DNA from: Bifidobacteriaceae bacterium
GTDB taxonomy: Bacteria; Actinomycetota; Actinomycetes; Actinomycetales; WQXJ01
Length of the DNA stretch: 5,017 nucleotides
Direction: 5' to 3'
Assembly (NCBI GenBank): GCA_031279575.1
Contig: JAITIG010000113.1
Span: forward strand, 1 to 5,017
Shown here: one piece after another, positions 1 through 4,644 of the stretch
How the letters are laid out: each line of letters begins with the position of its first letter
How positions within the stretch are numbered: the first letter of the stretch is position 1
The notes under the pieces: generated by a model
Databases searched by the model: none
What the model was told of the DNA's origin: nothing
The model's input: the letters and a program-made list of their open reading frames with translations, nothing else
Position numbers and translations under genes: made by a program

Positions 1-148
1 TGACCCGCTCCCGCTCGCCCCGGTACCGGCTCACCACTTGTTCGACGCCTTCCCGGATCAGGTCCGCCTCGGAGCGTCCGGTTCGCTCCGACACCCCGCT
101 CAACTGGGATTTCAACTCCTCGTCAAGGTAAACGCTGGTCTTCAGCAT
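1..148 (-). CDS. Ribbon-helix-helix DNA-binding protein, likely type II antitoxin (partial, C-terminus outside window)
   Basis: The first 49 codons are visible; the reading frame runs off the left edge of the window. The protein begins MLKTSVYLDEELKSQL. Residues 2-8 (LKTSVYL) fit the DNA-reading beta strand, residues 9-24 helix A, and residues 25-41 (RSEADLIREGVEQVVSR) helix B of a ribbon-helix-helix (CopG/VapB/ParD-like) domain. Such proteins act as dimers or tetramers, bind operator repeats and usually repress their own operon; small ones often neutralise a PIN-domain or ParE-type toxin encoded immediately downstream. That downstream position lies outside the window, so the toxin partner is inferred. 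The ATG at 148 is the only sensible start, because the fold begins at residue 2. No good Shine-Dalgarno sequence is seen (GGTGG abuts the ATG), so the message may be leaderless or nearly so. A direct repeat lies 13-33 bases upstream. The gene could instead be a solitary regulator. Confidence 0.85.
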   Translation of the reverse strand, partial: MLKTSVYLDEELKSQLSGVSERTGRSEADLIREGVEQVVSRYRGERERV

Positions 149-160
149 GCCACCAGCGTA

Positions 161-181
161 CCCTATATCACTGCCCTATAT
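161..181 (-). promoter_or_regulatory. Candidate promoter/operator of the ribbon-helix-helix gene (direct repeat)
   Basis: The plus-strand octamer CCCTATAT occurs at 161-168 and again at 174-181, giving a start-to-start spacing of 13 bases. Read on the minus strand, the copy nearer the gene gives GATATAGG, a plausible -10-type element whose start point would fall a few bases before the ATG at 148. No convincing -35 element is seen. Ribbon-helix-helix regulators commonly bind short repeated half-sites over their own promoter, so this repeat is a reasonable autoregulatory operator. The repeat is seen directly; its function is inferred. Confidence 0.4.
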
Positions 182-337
182 GGTCCGTGACCCCGCCGGT
201 CGCGGGCCTCCAGCTCAGTCAAGTCGGGCGCGGCGATCGAGGCCAACACCCTCGCCGCCGCGGCCCTCGCCGCTCCAACCCCGGGCCGCGGCCAAGCAAG
301 CCGTCCTCGACGCGGCCGCCCCGATCCTCGCCGCCCT

Positions 338-367
338 GACCTGGCCCGACCTGACCCGACCTGACCC
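338..367. repeat. Three tandem copies of a 10-bp unit
   Basis: The unit GACCTGRCCC is repeated three times without gaps: GACCTGGCCC at 338-347, then GACCTGACCC at 348-357 and 358-367. The period is not a multiple of three, which argues against coding here. It is most likely a simple slippage repeat. Confidence 0.85.
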
Positions 368-467
368 GGCCCGCGTCCGCGCCGCGCTTGACCCGCGCCC
401 GGCCCGCGCCAGCCCCGCGCCGCGCCCGAGCGGATGGCGATGATTCCCGCATCTTCGGCCGGGGCGG

Positions 468-2459
468 TCAGGACGGGGGGTCGATGACGCAGAGGATGTG
501 CCCGGTGGGCACGCGCTCGCCAGGGGCGGCGGCCAGCGCCCGCACCCGCCCGGCGCGCGGCGCGGTCAGGGGTTGCTCCATTTTCATGGCCTCAAGCACC
601 ACCAGCAGGTCGCCCTCGGCGACCACGTCGCCCTCGGCCACGGGCACGCGCACCACCGTCCCCTGCATCGGCGCCGCGACCGACCCGTCCGCCGACCCGC
701 CCACGCTCGAGCCCGCGGTTCTCCGGGCCGAACGCCGGGGCGCCCCCGGCCCGCCGCCAACGCCGCCGATGCCGTCCGCGCGGCTCCCAGCGCCATGTCC
801 GCCGCCAGCGCCGCCAGTCGCGCCAGGGGCCGCAGAAACGCCAGCCAGCGCCACCGGCAGCACCACTTCCAGGCGTTTGCCGCCAACCTCGACCACCATT
901 CGGGCCGTCGGCCCGGCGCCCGGCGCGGCCGTCCCGTCGCCGCCAGCCGGCGGCAAGGCCGCCACCACCGGCGCGAACTCCTCCTCGATCCAGCGCGTGT
1001 GGACCGCGAAACCGCCCGCGCCAGGGGACATATCAGCGCCGGCGCCTGGGACGCCCTCTGACCCCGCGCCCGGGAGAACGTCCGCCCCCGCGCCTGGGAA
1101 AACGTCCGCCCTCGCGCCCGGGAGAACGTCCGCCCCCGCGCCCGGGAGAACGTCCGCCCCGGCGGCAACGAAGTCCGCCGCTTCCAACACCGCCCGCTGC
1201 AAGCCGCGAACCGTGCCGACGCCCTCGACTTTCAACTCGCGCAGCGCCCGCCGCCCGCGGGCCAGGGCCTCCGCCCGGTCGCGCCCGCGCACAATCACTT
1301 TGCCGATCAGCGAATCGAAAGAGCCGGTCAGCGCGTCGCCGGCCTCATAACCGAAGTCGCAGCGCACGCCCGGCCCGCCGGGCAACCGCAGGGCGGCGAT
1401 CACCCCCGGCACGGGCAGGAAGCCGGCGGCTGGGTCCTCGGCGTTGATGCGGAACTCGATGGCGTGCCCGGCGGCCGGAAGGCAGTCGTAACCCAGCGGC
1501 TCGCCGGCGGCGATCCGCAACTGCTCGCGCACCAGGTCCACGCCGGTGACCTCCTCGGTCACGGGATGCTCCACCTGCAGGCGCGGGTTGATCTCCATGA
1601 AGAAGACTTCGCCCTCGCGCGCGATCAAGAACTCGCAGGTGGCGGCCCCGCAGTAGCCGGCCCGCGCCAGCAGGGCGCGGGAGGCGGAGGCCAGGGCCGC
1701 GTCCTGGGCGGCGGTCAAGAACGGCGCCGGCGCCTCCTCGATCAGTTTCTGATGCCGCCGCTGGACCGAGCAATCGCGGGTCGACAGGACCGCCACCCGC
1801 CCGTGGGCGTCCGCCAGGCATTGCGTCTCAACATGCCGGGGGCGCTCCAGGAACCGCTCCACGAAGCATTCCGCCCGCCCGAACGCCGCCAGCGCCTCGC
1901 GCTGACAGGCCGCCAGCGCCTCGGCGGCGTCATCGGCCGCCCGCACCACCCGCATGCCGCGCCCGCCGCCGCCGTGGCAGGCCTTGATGACCAGCGGATA
2001 ACCGTGCTCCTGGCCGAAGGCCGTGACTTCGGCGGCGTCCGCCACCGGCCCGGCGCTGGCCGGGACCATGGCCACGCCCGCGCCTGCGGCCAGAGCCCGC
2101 GCTGAAACCTTGTCAGAGACCAATTCCAGCGTGTCCGGCGGCGGCCCCACCCAAATCAGCCCGGCGTCCGCCACCGCCCGCGCCAGCGCGGCGGACTCGG
2201 CCAAGAACCCGTAACCGGGGTGGACGGCATCGGCGGCGGCGCGGGCCGCGGCCTCGACAATCGCGGCCGGGTTGAGGTACGTCTCCGCGGCCGACTCGCC
2301 CGCCAGCGCGAACGCCTCGTCGGCGACCCGGACGTGCATGGCGTCCCGGTCCTCCGGCGCGTACACCGCCACCGAACGCACCGAGGCGTCGGCGCAGGCC
2401 CGCGCGATCCTGACCGCGATCTCCCCGCGATTGGCGATCAACAGGCTGGAGAACACCAT
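468..2459 (-). CDS. accA3: Acetyl-/propionyl-CoA carboxylase alpha subunit (biotin carboxylase + biotin carrier protein)
   Basis: A 663-residue biotin-dependent acyl-CoA carboxylase alpha chain. It carboxylates its own biotin using ATP and bicarbonate, then hands the carboxyl group to a separate beta subunit to form malonyl- or methylmalonyl-CoA in the cytosol. The biotin carboxylase N-domain starts at LLIANRGEIAVR (residues 6-17). The ATP-grasp domain has the glycine loop HGGGGRGM (162-169), RRHQK (234-238) and EINPRLQVEHPVTE (289-302). The carboxylase C-domain begins at FRINAEDP (336-343). VHTRWIEEEF (486-495) and VVEVGGKRLEV (522-532) match the segment between carboxylase and carrier in actinobacterial alpha subunits. 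The C-terminal carrier domain (about 593-661) has the biotinylation motif EAMKM with Lys626. The protein is longer than the usual roughly 600 residues because of an 8-residue repeat array at 434-481 and a Gly/Ala/Arg-rich stretch at about 539-592. An in-frame TAG lies three codons upstream, so the start is the ATG at 2459 (or the next codon, GTG). No Shine-Dalgarno sequence is visible. The symbol accA3 follows actinobacterial usage; no beta subunit is in the window. Confidence 0.97.
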   Translation of the reverse strand: MVFSSLLIANRGEIAVRIARACADASVRSVAVYAPEDRDAMHVRVADEAFALAGESAAETYLNPAAIVEAAARAAADAVHPGYGFLAESAALARAVADAGLIWVGPPPDTLELVSDKVSARALAAGAGVAMVPASAGPVADAAEVTAFGQEHGYPLVIKACHGGGGRGMRVVRAADDAAEALAACQREALAAFGRAECFVERFLERPRHVETQCLADAHGRVAVLSTRDCSVQRRHQKLIEEAPAPFLTAAQDAALASASRALLARAGYCGAATCEFLIAREGEVFFMEINPRLQVEHPVTEEVTGVDLVREQLRIAAGEPLGYDCLPAAGHAIEFRINAEDPAAGFLPVPGVIAALRLPGGPGVRCDFGYEAGDALTGSFDSLIGKVIVRGRDRAEALARGRRALRELKVEGVGTVRGLQRAVLEAADFVAAGADVLPGAGADVLPGARADVFPGAGADVLPGAGSEGVPGAGADMSPGAGGFAVHTRWIEEEFAPVVAALPPAGGDGTAAPGAGPTARMVVEVGGKRLEVVLPVALAGVSAAPGATGGAGGGHGAGSRADGIGGVGGGPGAPRRSARRTAGSSVGGSADGSVAAPMQGTVVRVPVAEGDVVAEGDLLVVLEAMKMEQPLTAPRAGRVRALAAAPGERVPTGHILCVIDPPS
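1018..1161 (-). repeat. Six tandem 24-bp repeats inside the carboxylase gene (8-residue protein repeat)
   Basis: Six gapless 24-bp units occupy 1018-1041, 1042-1065, 1066-1089, 1090-1113, 1114-1137 and 1138-1161. Units three, five and six are nearly identical, unit four differs slightly, and units one and two are the most diverged. In the gene's frame they encode, in order, GADVLPGA, GADVLPGA, RADVFPGA, GADVLPGA, GSEGVPGA and GADMSPGA (residues 434-481). The array lies between the end of the biotin carboxylase domain (about 430) and the conserved VHTRWIE segment (486-492). It keeps the reading frame, so copy-number change would lengthen or shorten the hinge without breaking the protein. Confidence 0.95.
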
Positions 2460-2534
2460 TACACGCTAGGCCGCGCGCCCGCCCGGCGCCCTCGGCCCGA
2501 GCGGCCACGTCCGCCGCCGCCTTTTGTGGTGCCC
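2460..2534 (-). other. Intra-operon spacer between maf and the carboxylase gene
   Basis: These 75 bases are GC-rich and contain a short self-complementary stretch (CTCGGGCCGAG on the minus strand), but no T-run, no Shine-Dalgarno sequence before the ATG at 2459, and no convincing promoter. The in-frame TAG at 2468-2466 closes the frame just upstream of the carboxylase start. I treat this as a spacer within one transcription unit, although an internal promoter cannot be excluded. Confidence 0.4.
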
Positions 2535-3203
2535 CTACAAAAGCCCCGGCCGCCACAGGTCCGTCAGGCTGAGCCCGAGCCGCGCCAGCAACCGCCGCAG
2601 CGTCGGCAGCGACAGCCCCACCACACCGTGATGGTCGCCGTCAATCCCGTCGATGAACGGCCCTCCCAGCCCGTCGATGGTGAAAGCCCCGGCCACTTGG
2701 AGGGGTTCGCCGGTGGCCACGTAGGCGTCGATTTCGGCGTCGGTCATTTGGCCGAACCGCACAATTGTGCCCGATGCCGCGCCTTCAGCCGGCCGCTCCC
2801 GCCCGGCGCCGGACGGGGCCGGGCCGAGCAGCCAATGCCCTGTGCGCAGGACCGCTTCGCGGCCCGCCTGGTCGCGGATGCGGCGCTTGGCGTCTTCCGG
2901 CCCGGAGGGTTTGCCGAGGACCTGTCCGTCGAGCTCCAGCATCGAGTCGCAGCCGAGCACCAGCGCCCCTGGCGGGGCCTGGCGGGCGGCGGCCTCGGCC
3001 TTGGCGCGGGCCAGGGTCAGCACTTGGGCGGCCGGGCCCAGACCCGGCTCGAGGATCTTGGCGCGGGCTAGAACCTGGTCCTCGTCCACATCTGTGACCA
3101 GCACAATCGGGTCGATCCCAGCCGCTTTCAGGGTGGCCAGGCGTGCGGGAGAGGCGGAGGCCAGCACCAATTCGACGGCCGCTGGCGCGGGACGCGGGTC
3201 CAT
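2535..3203 (-). CDS. maf: Maf/HAM1-like nucleotide pyrophosphatase
   Basis: A 222-residue Maf-family protein. The family hydrolyses non-canonical or modified nucleoside triphosphates (and in some members dTTP/UTP) to the monophosphate plus pyrophosphate, acting as cytosolic house-cleaning enzymes; some members affect septum formation. Visible signatures are SASPAR (residues 16-21) in the phosphate-binding loop, GCDSMLELDG (84-93) with the likely catalytic Asp86, GKP (97-99), and the C-terminal run GEPLQVAGAFTIDGLGG (165-181) followed by GDHHGVVGLSLP (189-200). Residues 127-145 form a Gly/Ala/Pro-rich insertion before the conserved C-terminal half. The ATG at 3203 follows the greA stop by 12 bases with no Shine-Dalgarno sequence, so translational coupling to greA is likely. 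A later in-frame TTG or GTG (codons 12-13) would give a more compact start, but nothing in the sequence favours it. Substrate preference cannot be read from the sequence. The carboxylase gene follows 75 bases downstream, a neighbourhood also seen in other actinobacteria. Confidence 0.93.
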   Translation of the reverse strand: MDPRPAPAAVELVLASASPARLATLKAAGIDPIVLVTDVDEDQVLARAKILEPGLGPAAQVLTLARAKAEAAARQAPPGALVLGCDSMLELDGQVLGKPSGPEDAKRRIRDQAGREAVLRTGHWLLGPAPSGAGRERPAEGAASGTIVRFGQMTDAEIDAYVATGEPLQVAGAFTIDGLGGPFIDGIDGDHHGVVGLSLPTLRRLLARLGLSLTDLWRPGLL

Positions 3204-3215
3204 GGCGGCGGGGTG

Positions 3216-3695
3216 TCAGCCGCTGAAGGGCCGGACGGCTTTGACTGTGACGCTGACCTGTTTGCCGGCGGGCGTTGTGTAGTCGCGGGTGTCGCCGACT
3301 TTGGCGCCCACCAGGGCGGCGCCGATCGGGGACTGTTCGGAGTAGACCGTCAGGTCTGAGCCGGCCGCGACCTCGCGCGAGCCGAGCAGGAAATCCCGCT
3401 CCCGGCCGCCTATGGCGGCCGTCACCACCATCCCGGGCTGGACGCTGGAGGAATCCGTGGGCGCCCCGCCCACCTGCGCGTTTCGGAGCAGCGCCTTCAA
3501 TGACGCGATCCTTCCGGCCATCTTGGCCTGTTCCTCGCGGGCGGCGTGGTAGCCGCCGTTCTCTTTGAGGTCGCCTTCGGCGCGGGCGGCCTCGATCTTC
3601 TTGACCACTTCGGCCATGCCCTCGCCCTGGAGGAACTCCAACTCGCGGGCCAGCCGGTCGTGGGCTTCCTGGGTCAACCAGGTCGTCTCCGTCAT
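3216..3695 (-). CDS. greA: Transcription elongation factor GreA
   Basis: A 159-residue GreA of the usual size. It enters the RNA polymerase secondary channel and stimulates cleavage of the backtracked transcript 3' end, rescuing stalled elongation complexes. The N-terminal coiled coil spans roughly residues 6-76. Its tip loop EGDLKENGGYHAAREEQ (40-56) carries the acidic pair Asp42 and Glu45 expected to help position the catalytic metal. The C-terminal FKBP-like domain includes SPIGAALVGAKVGDTRDY (122-139). The ATG at 3695 is the only start that gives the canonical N-terminus; upstream the frame contains no further start codon before a TAA at 3731. AGGA lies only two bases before the ATG, too close for a standard ribosome binding site, so a very short or absent leader is possible. 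greA appears to be first in a block with maf (12-base gap) and the carboxylase. Confidence 0.97.
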   Translation of the reverse strand: MTETTWLTQEAHDRLARELEFLQGEGMAEVVKKIEAARAEGDLKENGGYHAAREEQAKMAGRIASLKALLRNAQVGGAPTDSSSVQPGMVVTAAIGGRERDFLLGSREVAAGSDLTVYSEQSPIGAALVGAKVGDTRDYTTPAGKQVSVTVKAVRPFSG

Positions 3696-3698
3696 CGT

Positions 3699-3710
3699 CC
3701 TATATCTCTG
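3699..3710 (-). promoter_or_regulatory. Candidate greA promoter element shared with the ribbon-helix-helix gene
   Basis: On the minus strand this reads CAGAGATATAGG, ending three bases before the greA ATG. It differs at one of 12 bases from CAGTGATATAGG (plus-strand 162-173) upstream of the ribbon-helix-helix gene. It could be a -10-type element, but its closeness to the ATG would force initiation inside the start codon region. A second possible -10 (GAGAAT, centred near 3715) lies just upstream. No clear -35 is seen. It may therefore be an operator rather than the core promoter. Confidence 0.3.
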
Positions 3711-3722
3711 ATTCTCTAATCG

Positions 3723-3750
3723 GTGGTCTTAGATCTGTGGTCTGTGATCT
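3723..3750. repeat. 14-bp tandem direct repeat in the AT-rich greA upstream region
   Basis: GTGGTCTTAGATCT (3723-3736) is followed directly by GTGGTCTGTGATCT (3737-3750), identical at 12 of 14 positions. The end of copy one and the end of copy two also form an inverted AGATC/GATCT pair (3731-3735 and 3746-3750). A smaller 8-bp repeat, TCTCTGAT/TCTCTAAT, lies at 3705-3720. The island at 3700-3760 is strikingly AT-rich for this window (24 of 61 bases G/C, counted by eye). Its position just upstream of greA suggests a regulatory role, which is inference. Confidence 0.8.
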
Positions 3751-3820
3751 CATAAATCTCCACGGCTGGGCGCGGGCCGCGCCGGTTATGCGAACAGCCA
3801 AGTGTAAACCGCCGTTCGCC

Positions 3821-3858
3821 CGCCCGGCCATCGCGCGCCGCCCAAAGCTCACCGGGCG
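3821..3858. repeat. Inverted repeat (7-bp arms) in the divergent intergenic region
   Basis: CGCCCGG at 3821-3827 pairs with CCGGGCG at 3852-3858 across a 24-base loop. In DNA this rich in G and C a 7-bp match over this distance could be chance. It is listed because a second, stronger inverted repeat follows 24 bases further on. Confidence 0.35.
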
Positions 3859-3882
3859 TCGCCAATTCGTCAGTCGCCGACC

Positions 3883-3910
3883 CGGGCTCTGGTCTTCCGC
3901 CCAGAGCCCG
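3883..3910. repeat. Perfect 10-bp inverted repeat (hairpin)
   Basis: CGGGCTCTGG (3883-3892) pairs perfectly with CCAGAGCCCG (3901-3910) around an 8-base loop. Neither side has a T-run, so it is not a classical intrinsic terminator, although many actinobacterial terminators lack one. Because the flanking genes diverge, a terminator is not expected here. A structured leader RNA, an operator or an unrecognised short transcript are alternatives. Confidence 0.75.
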
Positions 3911-3938
3911 CCGCCCAGTCCCCGCCGCCCAGTCCCCG
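3911..3938. repeat. Perfect 14-bp tandem repeat
   Basis: CCGCCCAGTCCCCG is present twice back to back, at 3911-3924 and 3925-3938, with no mismatch. It starts immediately after the hairpin at 3883-3910. The period equals that of the unrelated AT-rich repeat at 3723-3750. A recent tandem duplication is the simplest explanation. Confidence 0.9.
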
Positions 3939-4035
3939 TCCCCGGCCCGGCGCTCCTCTCGGCCGTGGCCGACCCCCGACCCACCCGCCTGGTAGCCGCC
4001 GACCTGTCCTCATGGCGGCGGCGGGGATGGGCGGC

Positions 4036-4041
4036 TAGGCT
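4036..4041 (+). promoter_or_regulatory. Candidate -10 element of the lipoprotein gene
   Basis: TAGGCT fits the TANNNT pattern of actinobacterial primary-sigma -10 elements. Transcription starting about 7 bases downstream would leave a leader of roughly 27 bases that includes the AAGGAG ribosome binding site. No good -35 hexamer is visible at 16-19 bases upstream, which weakens the call. Confidence 0.3.
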
Positions 4042-4060
4042 GGGCGGAGCCGAGGGATCC

Positions 4061-4066
4061 AAGGAG
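4061..4066 (+). promoter_or_regulatory. Ribosome binding site that fixes the GTG start of the lipoprotein
   Basis: AAGGAG matches the anti-Shine-Dalgarno sequence and lies 8 bases before the GTG at 4075. It is the only strong ribosome binding site seen in the window and decides the start codon, placing a proper signal peptide at the N-terminus. Confidence 0.8.
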
Positions 4067-4074
4067 CCGCCGCC

Positions 4075-4623
4075 GTGACACGTTTGTCCCACAACAGCCG
4101 CAGCCCGTTGGGGCGCGCCGCCGCGCTGGTGTTCGCCATGGTCCTGACCGCTCAACTGGGCGGTTGTGGGAACGGCGATGGGTCGAACGGCGATCAAACG
4201 GAGGCGGCAGCGAGCGCGGCCCCGGAGGAACCGTCGGCCCAGGACCAGGCCGAGGACCAGGCGCCGGACCAGGACCAGGGCCAGGACCAGGAACAAGGCC
4301 AAGAGCCGGCGCCGACTGAGGACGCGGCTGACGGGCAGGGCGAAGGCGGCTGGGCTGTGGGCGATTCGTACTCGGGGACTTGCACGGTGGCCTGGCCGAC
4401 TTCCCCAACAGTCACTGCCACCGACATCCAAATGACCATGTCCTGCTCGGGGTTGCGCGACACTTATCTGGTCGCGCTGGTGGTCTACCCGGACCCGGAC
4501 TTGAAGGTCACTGCCTCAACCGGGGCGATGAAGGTGGAGGGCGTGGTTTTCGGCTTCGCCGAGACCCAGAACCTCGGCGGCGAGTACCCGATCATCCTGG
4601 CCAGCTCCGTCGAGCTGCCCTGA
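4075..4623 (+). CDS. Putative secreted lipoprotein with an acidic Gln/Asp-rich tether
   Basis: A 182-residue protein starting at GTG with a strong ribosome binding site. Residues 1-30 form a lipoprotein signal peptide: basic start (Arg3, Arg9, Arg14), hydrophobic core AAALVFAMVLTAQL, and lipobox LGGC with Cys31 as the likely lipidated residue after cleavage. The mature protein would be anchored on the outer face of the membrane. Residues 32-92 are a disordered, acidic linker rich in Gln, Asp, Glu, Ala and Pro, including repeats such as DQDQGQDQEQGQE. Residues 93-182 look like a small beta-rich domain with two cysteines, in GTCTVAW (Cys103) and MTMSCSG (Cys124), which could form a disulfide. 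I do not recognise the domain family and assign no function. The gene diverges from greA. A decayed transposase lies directly downstream on the opposite strand. Confidence 0.85.
   Translation: MTRLSHNSRSPLGRAAALVFAMVLTAQLGGCGNGDGSNGDQTEAAASAAPEEPSAQDQAEDQAPDQDQGQDQEQGQEPAPTEDAADGQGEGGWAVGDSYSGTCTVAWPTSPTVTATDIQMTMSCSGLRDTYLVALVVYPDPDLKVTASTGAMKVEGVVFGFAETQNLGGEYPIILASSVELP
4237..4305 (+). repeat. Degenerate 6-bp repeat encoding the Gln/Asp-rich linker
   Basis: Variants of GACCAG and GGCCAG recur in frame across this stretch (for example GACCAGGACCAGGGCCAG near 4267-4284), encoding alternating Asp-Gln and Gly-Gln (about residues 55-77 of the lipoprotein). The repetition is likely to make linker length variable between strains. 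Confidence 0.75.
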
Positions 4624-4628
4624 CCCCA

Positions 4629-4644
4629 GGCGGCGGCCGCCGCC
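4629..4644 (+). terminator. Possible terminator hairpin after the lipoprotein gene
   Basis: GGCGGCGGCCGCCGCC is a perfect 16-base palindrome beginning 6 bases after the TGA at 4621-4623. It could fold as a 6-bp all-GC stem with a GGCC loop. There is no T-run after it. It also lies at the edge of the transposase remnant, so it might instead be a chance GC-rich palindrome at the junction. Confidence 0.3.

Larger units (their letters stand above)
149..467. other. Intergenic region without a supportable gene
   Basis: These 319 bases separate the carboxylase gene from the ribbon-helix-helix gene. The open frames here (plus 147-443, minus 219-452) translate to Pro/Arg/Ala- or Arg/Gly-rich low-complexity protein with no recognisable motif or ribosome binding site. 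They are best explained as chance open frames in GC-rich DNA. The region holds the direct repeat at 161-181 and the 10-bp tandem repeat at 338-367. I see no clear stem plus T-run terminator after the carboxylase stop codon. Confidence 0.6.
3696..4074. other. Divergent intergenic region between greA and the lipoprotein gene
   Basis: This 379-base stretch contains no gene I can support. The plus frame 3737-4078 gives a 113-residue Pro/Arg-rich product with no motif, and the long minus frame crossing it is largely antisense to the lipoprotein gene. The region holds the AT-rich repeats near greA, two inverted repeats, a perfect 14-bp duplication, and a probable promoter and ribosome binding site for the lipoprotein. 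No tRNA or recognisable riboswitch was found. Confidence 0.6.

Noticed and set aside
225..290. Short plus-strand reading IEANTLAAAAL that faintly recalls the C-terminal ANTxxTAA motif of ApbE (FAD:protein FMN transferase)
   Set aside because: Only about a dozen residues match and nothing before or after fits. In alanine-rich GC DNA this is not evidence of a gene remnant.
147..443. Plus-strand frame over the left intergenic region
   Set aside because: The product is Pro/Arg/Ala low complexity and the start codon overlaps the ribbon-helix-helix gene's start on the other strand. No motif is present.
388..1350. A 320-codon plus-strand frame with PAPGRTSA-type repeats
   Set aside because: It lies antisense to the carboxylase gene, and its repeats are the complement of the 24-bp array there. 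No ribosome binding site or family motif supports it.
2476..2510. CTCGGGCCGAG-type palindrome in the maf-carboxylase gap considered as a terminator
   Set aside because: The centre is a single base, so it cannot form a proper hairpin loop with that stem, and there is no T-run.
3784..3818. CGAAC/GTTCG inverted pair (3791-3795, 3814-3818) considered as a LexA-type SOS box
   Set aside because: The arms are 18 bases apart, whereas the actinobacterial SOS box needs about four bases between CGAAC and GTTCG.
3700..4431. A 243-codon minus-strand frame with an apparently hydrophobic Leu/Val-rich stretch
   Set aside because: The hydrophobic run is the antisense reading of the lipoprotein's GACCAG-type linker repeats. 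The rest is Arg/Pro low complexity, and the frame overlaps the better-supported lipoprotein.
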